Of a stretch of 64,000 nt of DNA, positions 34,533-47,600 are shown one piece after another. The DNA is taken from contig NC_056762.1 in the NCBI RefSeq assembly GCF_018687715.1, positions 29,934,864-29,998,863 on the forward strand, read 5' to 3'. Both the position numbers and the translations under genes were made by a program. The first letter of the stretch is position 1; every line of letters starts with the position of its first letter. Source of the stretch: Carya illinoinensis. Its lineage: Eukaryota > Streptophyta > Magnoliopsida > Fagales > Juglandaceae. The notes below the pieces were generated by a model, which saw nothing but the letters and a program-made list of their open reading frames with translations, searched no databases and was not told the origin of the DNA.

Positions 34533-34880
34533 TTTTGAAGAATAAGGAAGCTGCTAAGTTGGAAAGGCAAGAGCTTAGTCATCCTCACCTACATCAACAC
34601 TGGATGGCATGTCAGCAAAGGAGAGAAAAGAATTTACAAAGGGAAATGAGAAAAGAAAGCTGTGAAGAATAAAGTTCTTTTTGTTTGTATACATGCAGTG
34701 TCCTTTTTTCGTCTGCCATGCCATTTCTTTCATTCATGTAAAAGTAATGTTGGGTGGGTAGAGTGCATAGCAGACTCTTTGCAGTCTAGTGACATGTAAT
34801 GCTATAAATAGTAGACTTTTGTATAGACAGATAGTAGAGAAATATATAGAAAACCAATTCTTTCCAATCTTCCTTCATCA
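34533..34880 (+). repeat. Probable 3' LTR of the decayed copia element
   Basis: A purine tract (GCAGGGGG) near 34526 precedes TGAAGAATAAGGAAGC. A TATA-like GCTATAAATAGTAG lies at 34802-34815 and the segment may end at CTTCCTTCA near 34879. No matching 5' LTR was found, so both limits are approximate. Confidence 0.45.
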
Positions 34881-35165
34881 TGTTCTCAAGTCCTTAGTGT
34901 TTTAAATACGTTGTTTTCATAATTCTTACAAATTTCGAGTTTCATCATCTCTCTCTAGTCAAAACATTTTTCTCTTTCAAGTTGTCTTCAACTGGAACGA
35001 TTTCGGTAATCATCTTTCTTTTCCTTGGGTAACATAGTTTTCATTAATAAGTCGTATATGTTCGTACTTTCTATAAATTATTTTGCCTATGAGTTGTGTA
35101 TTTGAATTAAAATACATATTTTAGTATTCTTGTTTGCTTGTTGTAATGCTACTAACTAGCATATG
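34881..35165. other. Host DNA between the two retroelement clusters
   Basis: No gene. The end (about 35110-35165) shares TTTTAGTATTCTTGTTTGCTT-like sequence with 39690-39770, so this host stretch held a short tandem repeat before the solo LTR inserted. Confidence 0.5.
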
Positions 35166-35387
35166 TGTGAGGGGGAAAGGGCCTAGGCCCAATAAGATCA
35201 AGCCAGAGGGAGCGAGAAAGCCCTAGGCCCATCAGGCAGAAATCTAAGTAGACCAAGGGCCTGAGACGGAGGCCATGTGCTGAGCCCACAGCTCGCCTTC
35301 TCATCTAAAGAAGCCCTAGCACCGAGCCAGACCCGGTCAAAGAGCTCACCATGGGAAGCAGATGCATGAGACCTTAGTGGACAACCA

Positions 35388-35635
35388 TGATAGCAGAGCA
35401 TCCATGACAACCGACAAGAAGGAGATCATACATGGAGTTACATCTTTGTAATTTAGGAAAGTCTATTGTTAATATTTTTAATGTATACGTTACACTGGAT
35501 AGCTATCCATACGTTAGTTGCTTTATTGTAATTAGTAGATACCTTGTATAGCTACACTATGTATCTATTATAAAAGGAAATACAATGATACCTCTAATCT
35601 CATCCCGTGAGATAGAGTTTCTCATAAAGTCTTCA
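35388..35635 (+). repeat. 5' LTR of the copia element
   Basis: 248 bp, about 90 percent identical by eye to 38958-39205. Contains TATAAAA at 35569-35575. Confidence 0.93.
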
Positions 35636-35647
35636 TGGTATCAGAGC
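35636..35647 (+). other. Primer-binding site (initiator tRNA-Met)
   Basis: TGGTATCAGAGC starts directly after the 5' LTR. This is the usual plant copia primer-binding site complementary to the 3' end of initiator tRNA-Met. Confidence 0.9.
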
Positions 35648-35799
35648 TGACGGTGAGATAGAGAGAATTCTTGTTTCCTTGCAACTATGGCTTCCATACA
35701 GCTATAAAATACAGAAATCATTTTAATCATTCTTTTATAGTCGACAGTTTTCCTCAAGGTTTTGCAGCCCTCAAGATGGATGAATCACAATAAACAACA

Positions 35800-38700
35800 T
35801 GGCAAGAACCACCTGGCATCCCGACACAGGTGCCATTGATCATATGACAAATGATGTAGGTAATCTTCATTCCCTTAAAAAAAATTTCTAGTTTGAGGGT
35901 GTTATAGTTGGAAGTGGAGAAGTATTACCTATTACACATATAGGTCAAGCCACAATTGGAACTAGTTCATCCAAAATCAACTTCAATGATGTTCTTGTGG
36001 TTCAAGAACTCAAAAATGACTTATTATCAATCAGCAAATTAACCGATGATTTACCTCTCACAATTGAGTTTGTTGGTTCTGGTTTTATGGTTAAGGACAG
36101 GATCACAAGGAGAGTGATAGAAACAGGGAAGAAGAAGGACGACCTATATTTTTTTAATGAAGAACACTCAGAATCTACTATTGATGGTCCTGCTACATAT
36201 TTCTTAAATAGATTTCAAAAAACAAATAAACAATGTTGGCATTTGCATTTAGGACATCCTAATGCAAAGGTTTTAGATTATCTTTTTAAGCATAATTTCA
36301 TTGTTATGATTCCAAGTCCAAAGAAAATGAAATTTGTACTAGCTACCAAATGGGTAAAGCCACAAAATTGCATTTTCTATCTAGAGATAGTAACATTAAT
36401 GTTCCTTTCTATAAGGTACATTGTGATCTTTGGGGGCCTGCTCCTACTCTATCAAGAGAAAAGTTTCGATTCTATGTAGTGTTTGTTGATGAATACACTA
36501 GCTTTACTTGGTTGTTTCCTCTCAAACAAAAATTAGATTGGTTTAATTGTTTTCTTCAATTTCATCAATATGTTACATGCCAATACAATATGAAAATCTG
36601 TTGTATTTCAAACAGATGAAGATGGAGAATTCTCAAGTAATATTTTGACAAATTACTTAATAAAACATGGCATTTATCATCAATCTTGATGTCCCAAAAA
36701 CCCATAACAGAATGGGAAAGCTGAGAGAAAACATCGCAGCATCATTAAGTTAGGTCTCTCCATGATGTTTCATGCCAACTTTGCTCAACATTTTTGGCTT
36801 GATTGCTCCTCCATAACAGTCTTTTTACTCAATAGATTGCCAGCTCAAAGTTTGTAGATGGATTCTCCCTACTATCGATTGCACAAACAACATCCTGATT
36901 ACAGTGTGCTTCAAGTTCTTGGTTCAAGATGCTTCCCGTATCTTGGTGTTTATAGACAGAAAAAACTAGATCCAAAGTCTCTAGCTTGTGTTTTCATTGG
37001 ATATAACACTAAGCACAAAGGTTACAAGTGCATTTATCCACCAACAGGTAAAAGCTATATCTCGAGACATGTGATTTTTGATGAATTTGTGCTTCCTTTT
37101 TGCAAACTAGATCTGCTGTATGGCTCCACATCTGCTGAGGGAGAATTCTCATCATTTGAAACAACTTCATCAATCCCATCTTCAGTATTTCCTCCTCCTC
37201 CAATACCTCAAATAATACTGCCTGATTCTACCAGTGAGCCTCTTAATCAATGCCAACAGCAGCCTATCCATGATCCTATTATTCAAGAAATTTCTACACT
37301 AGAATCATCATCAGGTACTGCAATTCCACCAGCACCACATATTATGGTTACAAGGTCTAAAGTTGGAATTAGAAAACCAAATCCCAAATATGAAAACCTA
37401 CATACACTTTCACCAATACCAGACATTCCAAAGTCAATTATCTCAGCCAAAAAGCATCCTGGATGGACAATAGCTATGCAAGAAGCGCTTACTGCTCTTG
37501 CTGAAAATAATACTTAAACTCTTGAACCAAGACATCCAGACATGAATGTGGTAGGTTGCAAATGGGTCTGTAAAGCAAAATTGAAAACTGGTGGTTCTTT
37601 GAAAAGGCTTAAAGCTCTGCTTGTGGCAAAAGGCTTCACTCAAATTGATGTGGTCGATTTTTCTGAGACATTTTCTCCTGTTATTTGAGAAACCATTATT
37701 AGAACACTTCTTACAGTAGCTATTGTCAAAAGCTGGCCACCAAGATAACTTGATGTTAAAAATGCTTTCCTTCATGGAAAGCTGGATATTCCTATTTGTA
37801 TGCAACAACCTCCTAGTTATGTCAGCCAAGATCATCCTACATAGGTGTGCAAGTTAAATAGAGCTTTGTATGGGCTTAAACAAGCACCAAAAGCTTGGTT
37901 TGATGGACTAAGTGATTTCCTAATTCAACTTGGTTTCAATTCAAGCAAAGCTGACCCAAGCCTATTTATTTGTTATTCAAATAAGGGTGTACCCATCCTA
38001 TTACTCTATGTTGATGATATATCGTAACAAGTGAAGACTTGGCTAAAATTGATTGGCTCATTCAACAGTTCTCAATCAAAAACCTTGGCAAGCTTCACCA
38101 TTTTCTTGGCTTTGAAGTGCATAGTCTCGAATCAAATATGTTTCTCAATCAACATTGATATGCTCTAGAACTTTTAGCAAAATTTGATATGATTGATTGC
38201 AAACCAATTGCAACTCCAATGCCTTCCAAAGGATGACAGCTTGACTCATGTCCTGAACCATTTCATGATCCCACAAAGTCTCAAAGCATTGTAGGAGGAG
38301 TACAGTACCTTTCCTTTACAAGACCAGGCCTGTCTTATTGTGTCAACTTTGCTTGTCAATTCATGCAATTACCTACGATAGCTCATTTCAAGCTTGTCAA
38401 GCGTATATTGAGACATCTAAAGGGCACAGTTAACTTTGGAATTTATATACATGCAAACAACCCACTTGATCTATATGGATTTTCTGAAACAAACTGAGTA
38501 GGTTGCCCATTGACGAGGAGATCGACTTCAGGATTCTACACTTTTGTTGGAGGGAATTGCATATCTTAGAGTGCCAAGAAACAGAAAACAGTTGCGAGGT
38601 CAAGTGCTGAAGCAGAGTATCAATCAATGGCCTCCATTGCAGTAGAATCATCTTGGCTCTCCCATCTTCTACGAGACTTACAAATTTTCTTGCCAAATGC

Positions 38701-38948
38701 ACCTTCACTACACTGTGATAACTCAGTGCTTTGTATATGACAGTCAATCCCATTTTACATGCTCAAACCAAACATATAGAGCTTTATTATCATTATGTTC
38801 TAGAAAGGGTTCCACTTGGTTCCCTTCAAACACAGTTTGTCTCATCTACAAATTAGCTAGCTGGTATCTTCACAAAACCACTTCTCAATAAACAATTTAA
38901 AGATCTACGCATCAAACTTGGCCTTCTAGCTGATCCTCGACCATGTTT
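35800..38948 (+). pseudogene. Copia pol pseudogene (protease, integrase, RT, RNase H)
   Basis: Protease shows the active-site triad in HPDTGAIDHM (about 35818-35847). The pre-integrase zinc region has CWHLHLGHPNAKVLDYLF (36235-36288). After a frame change near 36350-36420 the integrase core reads CDLWGPAPT and VFVDEYTSFTWLFPLK. RT words are [43 protein letters not shown] and LLYVDD. RNase H has SSAEAEYQSMASIAVESSW. Stop codons and frame changes occur in every domain (for example 36600, 37516, 37686, 38025). The order protease-integrase-RT-RNase H defines copia rather than gypsy. Non-functional. Confidence 0.92.
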
Positions 38949-38957
38949 GAGGGGGAG
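38949..38957 (+). other. Polypurine tract
   Basis: GAGGGGGAG directly precedes the 3' LTR. It is the usual primer for plus-strand DNA synthesis. Confidence 0.85.
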
Positions 38958-39205
38958 TGACAGCATAGCATCCATGATAACTGATGAGGAGGAGGTCACC
39001 CATGGAGTTACATCTCTGTAATTTAGGAAAGTCTGTTATCAATATTTTTAATGTATACATTACATTAGATAGTTGTCCATACGTTAGCTGCTTTATTGTA
39101 ATTAGTAGATACCTTTTATGGCTACACTATGTATCTATTATAAAAGGAAATACAGTGATACCTATAATCTCATCCCGTGAGATAGAGTTTCTCAAAAAGT
39201 CTTCA
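38958..39205 (+). repeat. 3' LTR of the copia element
   Basis: 248 bp with TATAAAA at 39139-39145. Pairs with 35388-35635. Confidence 0.93.
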
Positions 39206-39474
39206 AACTGAGCCCTACAAGAAGGTACGAAACAGAAAACCATTGCAGAGCACAGCCAGTTGAGCATGTCAGGTAGTGGGCACACTTGGCTAGAGACACG
39301 TCGCATTTAATGAAGCTCAGGGAGCTTGGACACGCAAAGGTGTGCTGCCTGGGGCACCGTAGGACGGCACGACCTAGGCCTGACACACTATCATAGCAGG
39401 AGACTGGTGGTAGGTTTGACCCGAGCATAACCTAACACCACATTATCTCCCTCAACAACTGAATTCGAGCCGGG

Positions 39475-39481
39475 TATAAAT
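39475..39481 (+). promoter_or_regulatory. TATA box in the gypsy-type solo LTR
   Basis: TATAAAT in a GC-flanked context, followed about 30 bp later by a CTCTCTCTGAAC leader-like sequence. Typical LTR promoter layout, activity unknown. Confidence 0.5.
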
Positions 39482-39834
39482 ACCCCAATCCCACCCATGG
39501 GAGACTCTCTCTGAACTTTTTCACTTCTCAGCTCTCACAACGTTCTCTATCACACTAAACACTCTCATTGACTTTGGCATCAGAGGGACCCCAACCCTCA
39601 TCGAAGTCCACTCTTCTGCCTTGTTGCAAGTCTCGTGTGTTTGGCTACCGTGGAACTGCTTGGGCTGCAAAACACGACATCAACAATATGTTTTAGTGTT
39701 TTTGTTTGCTTACCATAAAGCTGTTAAACATCACATGTTTTAGTGTTCTTGTTTGCATGATGTAATGTAGTTAAGTATGTAAAAATAGAGAACCCTCATT
39801 TACATCTAGAGCATAATCTCCAAGAAAAATAGGG

Positions 39835-40068
39835 TAGTGACAGGGTTACTACTCTCTTACTACCTATTTACTACTTATAATGTATTTGAAGTTTTTTATT
39901 TTTTTATATATTTTTTTTAATCCTTAATCATTAAGAAAAAATTAAAATATATATAATTTTACTAATAGCCACTTTTTTAACCGTTAAGTAAAATAAAAAA
40001 TTTAAATAAAAAATAAAATACAAAAAGAGTAGTAAATAAATAGTGTGAGGGTAGTAACCCTATCATTA
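39835..40068. mobile_element. MITE-like inverted-repeat element, 234 bp
   Basis: The left end TAGTGACAGGGTTACTAC and the right end on the minus strand TAATGATAGGGTTACTAC match at 16 of 18 bases. Similarity continues inward (CTTACTACCTATTTACTAC versus CTATTTATTTACTAC). The centre is AT-rich. The target duplication is unresolved. Confidence 0.7.
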
Positions 40069-41840
40069 TTTGGAAAAAAAAATGATTTGACCATAGTTAA
40101 TATCTCTGTGGCCATAAGTTGTTGTGTCGAGACATAGAGTACTCTTCTAGTTCGTAGTGTTACGAGAAAAATAATTAGAAGGCTGTAGTAGCATAATGAA
40201 TTTGGTAGCAGCGGAGGAAATTAATTTTTTTTATTTTTATTTTTGGGTGATGTGTTGGTGAGGGTAATCATCACCTGGTTGTTTTAGTGGGAATCAACTT
40301 TAAATAACTACATGTTTTGTTGTTGGATTGAATATGGTTTGACATATGTTAGTTAGTTGAAAATATATATTGTAGTACTAGTTATTTTAGATCATTGGTT
40401 TCTTGGCTGGTTATAGAGAGTATAATATGAAGCCTAGAGGTCCAAAAATGCAAATGATCATAGTATTGTATAAGGGTGCTGGATTCTGATTTTTCTTTTG
40501 AAAATGGCGACATGCCTCAATCTCATAAAATATATTTATCTTTTATTTAGGTTGTGAGTGATATTGTTGCCTTTATCAAGTGGCAATTCATATATCGAGG
40601 CAAATATGTTTAATTAATCTGCCATTTTTATTAAATATTTCTGGGCACTATATTTTACTTAGCAAGTATAAAATGTTATTGCTCATGAAATTATTTTTGC
40701 AATGCATAATGAATGTTAGAAAATCTCCGAGCAATTAGTATCTCATAAAATATGTGATATAAGCATAATGGTTTCATAGCATGGACTTTTACGTCAGTTG
40801 TCATGGCATTTTCATCGATGATTATTTTTTAAACTTCATGTGAACTATGGAATGGTTACGTGAAATGATATATGAGTTTTATATTAGTACGGTCCCATTG
40901 CTAAATTATGTTAAGGAGGATAACTACATTGAAGGACTTTGAGAATGTGTAAACCAACTCAATGAGAAAGGTATGGAGAGGATAACTGTCGAAGGACACT
41001 GAGAAAGTGTATACCCTACACTAAGAAGTGAAGATGAACAATAAGTAACTACACCGAAAACTTTGAGAATATGTAGATCCCAAATAGAGAGAAGTTTATA
41101 TATGAAAATGATAGCTACCCTTGGAAATGGTAGTTCCCAAAATGGAAAAATTCTTAGAAGTTCTTCTTTACGTGATACAAGATTTTCAATTTATGGTTAA
41201 TACCATGATTTCATTATAGTTTTGAATTTACAATTTAGTTTTCATTTATAATTGACGCTCATATATTACATCCAGCTTAATCAATAATCATACTTACCGA
41301 GTCATGGACTTACAATATTCCACCTGTAAAATTTCTTATTTTACAAATATTATAGATCAGAAGCTTGCCAATAAGGAGGTCTAGAGAACATGTGGGAGAG
41401 ATAGATTTAAAACTATGGAATAAGTGTCTTCTATGGAATAATTAAAGTTTTATTTGAAGTATTATGAACGAATAATTTTAGTTGGTTTAATGTTTTAAAC
41501 TCAATTTATATACGAAGAGTTGTTAAATTTTGTTCACATATACCAGGCAATACAATTTTATATTTAAACTCAAAACTTGACTTATTATCATTAAGTTAAA
41601 AATAGTCAGAAGTATTATCACACTAGAAAATCATCTCATCTTCATTGCACATAAAGTTACCGACTACACCAAATTAAACAATCGGATGGGATAAATCCAT
41701 ATTTAGGTTATATCCATTTGAATAATGATTAATTTGTATGATTAAACCCTCATACGTTGATCTGCTCATAAAATCAAGTCGTTGCAGTTCAACGTAACAA
41801 AATATATACTAACCAAACCCTCCACCTGATCAAAACCAAC
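40069..41840. other. Intergenic DNA with a degenerate tandem repeat
   Basis: No gene. Around 40915-41110 three diverged copies of GATAACTACATTGAAGGACT-type sequence (…TTTGAGAATGTGTAAACC) recur at roughly 60-75-bp spacing. Remaining DNA is AT-rich and unassigned. Confidence 0.5.
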
Positions 41841-42369
41841 ATGCACTACAAGAAAACTCACTTTTTCCATCGATTTTGTGAATGCCAGGAATAAATTCGT
41901 TGTTATTGATGCTTTTTATTGACAATTTTATTATTGTTGCAACATTTCGACGCAATTTATGGGAATGAGGTATTGTGAACTGTGCAAGAATTTTTTACAG
42001 CAACTTTGCAAACAATTGCAGCGGTTTTTTGGACACAAAATCTTTTCTTCTATTGTGTCGAAAAAAATACAATGTAAAAGCACTATTGTGGCAACCCAAA
42101 AAATCGCCACAATAAATGGAATTCCCGAAACGACATTCTTGGTATTTTTCCTTCTTCAGGAGCTTTTCACATCGAGTTTTCAGCCTTTTGCAACAAGTAT
42201 TTCGACACAAAATATTTCCTTTTATTGCATCGACAATAAACCCAACGGAAAAGCACTATTGTGTTGAGAAAAAAAAAATCGATGCAATAAATCGAATGTA
42301 TATCGATCCCTTTACCGATACAACATTCTGGGTATTTTTCCTTCCAATTTCGAACAGCCCCTTCTAGAC

Positions 42370-44638
42370 CTAACCCTTCCTCTGTTTTCGTTGCTTCCAT
42401 TCCCCCACGAAAACCCCTTACAGAAGTTGCTTCTCCCCTCGGAAGGCCTTCCCTGCATAGTATTGTCTCTATCTCGCCTTTTCAATGGCGTTGATTTCAT
42501 TTGGACTAAGGTTTACACAAACATCAAACTTGGTATTGATGTTTTTAATTGATATCTAACTTGTTTCTCAGTGATTTCGTATAACAGTTTGAGGTTTCAC
42601 AAGTGGACACTGAAGAGAGATTTGATGTTCGATAGTTTGCTTTGACGAGGAGTTGATCCGATTTCGCACCATCAAGGTATTTCTTTCGTCCAACTAATCC
42701 TACCAGCAAAAACCATTTTTGATTTATATCCCTAATTAATGCTCGATTTTGTCATTCTGTATATAGTCATAAATAATGGCCAAATGTAATGTGAATTGTC
42801 TTCTGTTTTGGGTTTCTGTGTTGTGGTTTGCTAATTGGACATGCAATTTTCTTATAGTTCTAGCAATTCCCCTAGCAGTTGTGTTAATCTCAATTGGAAT
42901 TGGGGTACTCTCCCATTTCAATTTGAACTTGTATTAAAGCCAATTGGAATGTTTCATTCCTTTCAATTTAACAAATTTGTTTAGTGGCCTCAGCCCCTTG
43001 CTTAATTTATCTTATGATATTTCTTCCATCAATCCTCAATCTATCCATACTGCTGATATACATAAAACCCGAGACAGAGGATATTGTCATTGGCTTTTGT
43101 TCCACTCTATCTATTGAGTTTCTGTGATGTGGTTTATTAATTGGATATGCATTCTATTAAGTGTTTTAATGGAGTTCCCTCGCACTTGTATTAACCCCAA
43201 GTTGAAGTTAGGGTGCTCTCCCATAAGGTATAAACAGAGACTATAGCCAAATTGTTTCTAGGATGTTTCATTCCTTTCAATTTAACAATATTTTTTCTCA
43301 AGCCTCATCTGCTTCTAATTTTTATCTTATGCTATTCCTTCCCCCCCAACCTACACTCAGTTTGTGCCAACAATTTATACTTTGTTCTTTGGAGATTGTT
43401 AATTATGAATGCCAACTTAAAGTTTGGGAGATCATTGTTCATTAAGAATGCCTTAAATATATGTGTGGCAGTTACCTTTCAAAAAACTTTTCAAAGGTTT
43501 GCTTGGTTTTGATCTTTGTGATAAAGACAATGAGGAGGCTAATTACCAGTGTGATGGGAAAAAATGATCTCATGGCCAAATTGTTTGTCCTGTGGTAGCT
43601 GAATCTAAGAGGGATGATAGTAGAAACATATTATGTAGCTATTGTAGTTTAAAAAATATATATGTACACTGGTTGGTCGCTGCCCCTCAACTTTTTTCGC
43701 TTGAAAAGTATAAAGTTGAGGCACCATTACTACGGTCTAGAGGAGTCAGATGTGTCTCTACAAGATTAGAGTTTTTTCCTTTCTAATTTTTTCCTTTACT
43801 TTTTGGAGTGCCCTTGGTCCATTTACCCCGGAAGCCTCAATAACATGATCCTACTACTACTAATAACTACTACAAATCTAACTACTACTACAGATCTAAC
43901 TACTACTACAAATCTGTTATTTTATTATTTTTTTATAAGTACTACAGATCTGTTATTTAAGCAAGGGAACCTTGAATGACTTCAAAATGATTGCAATTAG
44001 CAATGGGTCAAAGGTAGCCTAAGCATGGTAGTTGGGTTTGGAAATTTGGTTACTAAACCTTAGTACATATGAGTTAATCTATGAAATTTATGTATATATG
44101 TGCAGGTCTAAGGACTACTAATATCTATAGGTTCTGATTTGTTCACTAGTTAGTTTGATGTTAGTTTGTGTGATATTTCCTTGTTGATATATACAATGAG
44201 TGGCCTAGTTTCTTAGTTCATTAGCTTTAACCTTGAAAGGGAATCTAGATATTACACAATGATCCTTAATTTGGCTTTTTATATATCCGAGCCATTTTTT
44301 TCTTGACCTGAACCCCCTGATAATGAAGCCCCCATCTTTTTCGTGGCTGTCAAATATCTATTCTAGTGGGAGTGCTATTCTGAACATAAACTACCTGCAC
44401 CATGTGGTACTCTACTATAAACATCATTTTAACTTAATATTTCCCCTGAACAGGGGGGAACTAGCACTGTATGTCCAAAATGTAAACATCAACTTTATCT
44501 AGATTGTATAAAGTTTAGATAAATTTCAAGAAACTTACAGTTATTGACAGTCCAAGCATGTGTTCCAAGATATATAATTTGTCTTCTATTTATTCAGTTC
44601 CTACAAAATAATATATCATGTCCATTCCTTTTTTGAAG
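42370..44638 (+). other. Leader region and 5' introns of the TnpD-type gene
   Basis: A pyrimidine-rich leader (about 42340-42540) ends in ACTTG|GTATTG. A second leader exon of about 106 bp (about 42571-42676) lies between TTTCTCAG and CATCAAG|GTATTT. The rest reads as intron-like T-rich sequence with a TACTAC/ACTACTACA simple repeat at 43852-43945. Splicing to the transposase start is inferred from a TTTTTTGAAG context at 44629-44638. Confidence 0.4.
43852..43945. repeat. Imperfect CTA trinucleotide repeat
   Basis: CTACTACTA, AACTACTACAAATCTAACTA and related units recur for about 90 bp. Confidence 0.85.
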
Positions 44639-47600
44639 ATGGACAAAAGTTGGATGAATCTCCATGATAGGCTTAGATCAGCTGAATATGCAGGAGGTGT
44701 TGAGCAGTTCCTCACATTGGCAAGAAACCATGCAGCTGGAAGTGACCACATTCGGTGTCCGTGCCGTGTATGTGCTAATAACATTTGGTTACCTATAAGT
44801 GAGGTGGAAACTCACTTGTTCATTACAGGGATTAATCCTAACTACACAGACTGGATATTTCACGGGGAGAAGGAAGTATGGAATGTGACCGATGATGAGG
44901 ATAATGTTGAGGCCGTTAGTGATGAAGCAGAATACATTGATGACATAGATGAGATGTTAGATGACTTCAGGGCTGGGACGTTCGGTGAAGGAACCTCGAG
45001 CAACCCCATCCATGATGGCCCGACTCCTATACCTAACATCAATCAAAGCAACACATTTGAGAAACTATTAAATGATGCCCGACAGCCACTCTTTGAGGGT
45101 TGTACTCAGTTTTCCCAACTCTCCTTCATTGTGAAGTTGCAACATATTAAAACAATTGGGGGCTGGTCAATAAAATCATTTGACATGTTACTTGAGTTGT
45201 TGAGGTCTGCATTTCCTAATGCTGTCTTGCCACGCTCATACCAGGAGTCACGATCATTGCAGCGGGGTTTGTGCTTTACATACACCAAAATTCATGCTTG
45301 CCGTAATGACTGCATTTTATTCTGGAGGGAACATTCCAACCTAAATGAGTGCCCTAAATGTGGGGTTTCACGGTGGATGTCAACCACACACAACAAACGC
45401 CCAATCCCTCAGAAGGTCCTACGTCATTTCCCCTTAAAGCCAAGGTTACAGCGGCTATTCATGTCACAGAAGACAGCTTCTGATATGAGATGGCATAAAG
45501 AGCAACGAACAGATGATGACATCAATATGAGGCATCCAGCTGATTCTGAGGTCTGGAAGGCATTTGATAAGGAGCATAGTTGGTTTGCTCAAGATTCTCG
45601 AAATGTTCGGCTGGGTTTAGCAAGTGATGGATTCAACCCTTTTAACAATATGGCTAAACCTTATAGTATATGGCCTGTAATCCTCGTTCCATATAACTTG
45701 CCTCCATGGTTATGCATGAAAGATGCCTTCTTTATGACGTCTCTCATTATTCCTGGTCCAAAATCACCAGGAAATGAAATAGATGTCTACTTGCAGCCTT
45801 TGGTAGATGAGTTGAATGATCTTTGGGAAAACGGGGTTGCTACATATGATGCCTCTACCAAGACTAATTTCTTACTTCACGCAGCTTTATTGTGGACAAT
45901 CAACGACTTCCCAGCATATGGTAACCTTTCCGGGTGGTCAACCAAAGGGAAACTGACGTGTCCGACATGCAATTTGGGCACAGATTCTATGTGGTTGACC
46001 TAGGGCCGAAAGCATACATATATGGGGCATCGACGATTTTTACCACTTGATCACATATGGAGAACTAAAAAACGTGTGTTCAATGGTAAAGAAGATCATC
46101 GCTTACCATCACTTCCTCTAACGGGACCAGAGGTTATCAATCAATTAATTCATCTTCGAGATGTGCACTTTGGCAAAGGTGTGAAGAAGCGTAAACGCAC
46201 TCCAGAGGAATTGAATTGGACAAAAAGGAGCATATTCTTCACTTTGCCATATTGGTCAACAATTAAGCTTTGACATAATTTGGACGTTATGCACATTGAG
46301 AAGAACATTTGCGACAACATATTGGGCACGTTAATTAACATTCCCAGTAAAACAAAAGATAATATCAATTCACGTCGTGACTTGTCCAACCTTGGTATCA
46401 GAAATGAATTGCATTTGATCCATGATGGAGAGCGGTGTAGTATGCCACATGCATGTTTCACATTATATGGAGATGAAAGGAAAAGATTTTGTGAGTGGAT
46501 GTCGAAAGTGAAATTTCCTGATGGCTTCGCTTCAAATATCACCAAATGCGTGTCTGCACATGATTGCAAAATCTCAGGGTTGAAATCGCATGATTGTCAT
46601 GTTTTTATGCAAATACTACTTCCTGTTGCAGTTGGTGGGTACTTAAGGAATGATATTAGCTTGGCGTTGATTGAGCTTAGCAATTTCTTCAAAGAGTTGT
46701 GCGCAAGAACACTTGATGTGAACCTATTGAAGCAACTTGAGAGTGATATTGTGGTCATTCTATGCAAGTTTGAGATGATCTTTCCCCCTTCATTCTTCGA
46801 TGTTATGGTCCACCTAGCAGTTCATTTACCTCGTGAAGCCTTGTTTGCAGGCCCAGTGCAATATAGGTGGATGTACCCTTTTGAGAGGTATCTTGGTAAA
46901 TTCAAGCGGTATGTCAAGAATAAAGCACGTCCTGAAGGATCAATAGCTGAAGCATACATTCACGTAGAATGCTTGACATTTTGTTCGATGTATCTTCATG
47001 ATATTGAGACAAAGTTCACTCGAGAAGATCGTAACATTGATCGATCAGAAGAGGATAACAGAGATGGCTTCTCAATTTTTACCCAGAAAGTTCGACCCTT
47101 GGGTATGTCAACTAGGCTCCAATTAGATGATAAGTTTATCAAATCAGCACGCTGGTACGTCCTCAACAACTGTACAGAAATTGCACCCTACCTTGAGTAT
47201 GCATCCATCTTCTCCGCACTTTTTTTTTATCATTTGGGTATTATTTACCTTACCTCGCATCATTGCATGTTTAATATCTATGTTGGAATGATATGCAGAG
47301 AACACTACAACATTTGTAAGCTAAACAACCCACATGCTCCCGATCGTACCCATGAGAAACATTTTCCTGGATGGTTGAAGCAACGTGTACGTTGACCTTT
47401 AATAATGCCCATAATTTGTTCATCATATGCATAGTTCCTTCAATGTAGTTGAAACCTTGTCATAATTTCCATTGATGGTTTTGATAGGTTCAAGAACAAC
47501 GAACAGCCGAACCTAGTGACATCTCTGATGATTTATATGCATTAGCTTGTGGTCCTGATCCACGAGTCGCAACATATGCTGCTTGCATAGTGAATGGCAA

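Larger units (their letters stand above)
35388..39205 (+). mobile_element. Ty1/copia retrotransposon with both LTRs, gag deleted
   Basis: Both LTRs are 248 bp (35388-35635 and 38958-39205), starting TGA(T/C)AGCA and ending GTCTTCA. The primer-binding site TGGTATCAGAGC and a purine tract are present. Flanks AACCA and AACTG match at only 3 of 5 bases, so the target duplication has decayed. Only about 190 bp separate the primer-binding site from protease sequence, so gag is essentially missing. By-eye comparison gives about 25 LTR differences, mostly transitions, so the insertion is old. Confidence 0.92.
35166..39685 (+). mobile_element. Solo LTR (gypsy-type) carrying a nested copia element
   Basis: It begins TGTGAGGGGGAAAGG and ends GACATCAACA with 5-bp duplication ATATG (35161-35165 and 39686-39690). 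The LTR itself is about 700 bp: 35166-35387 plus 39206-39685. It is interrupted by the copia element 35388-39205. There is no gag-pol of its own, hence a solo LTR. A TATA box (TATAAAT at 39475-39481) is followed by a leader-like stretch. Confidence 0.85.

Noticed and set aside
35388..39205. Perfect target duplication for the copia element
   Set aside because: Flanks are AACCA and AACTG, only 3 of 5 identical; boundaries instead rest on the paired LTRs, primer-binding site and purine tract.
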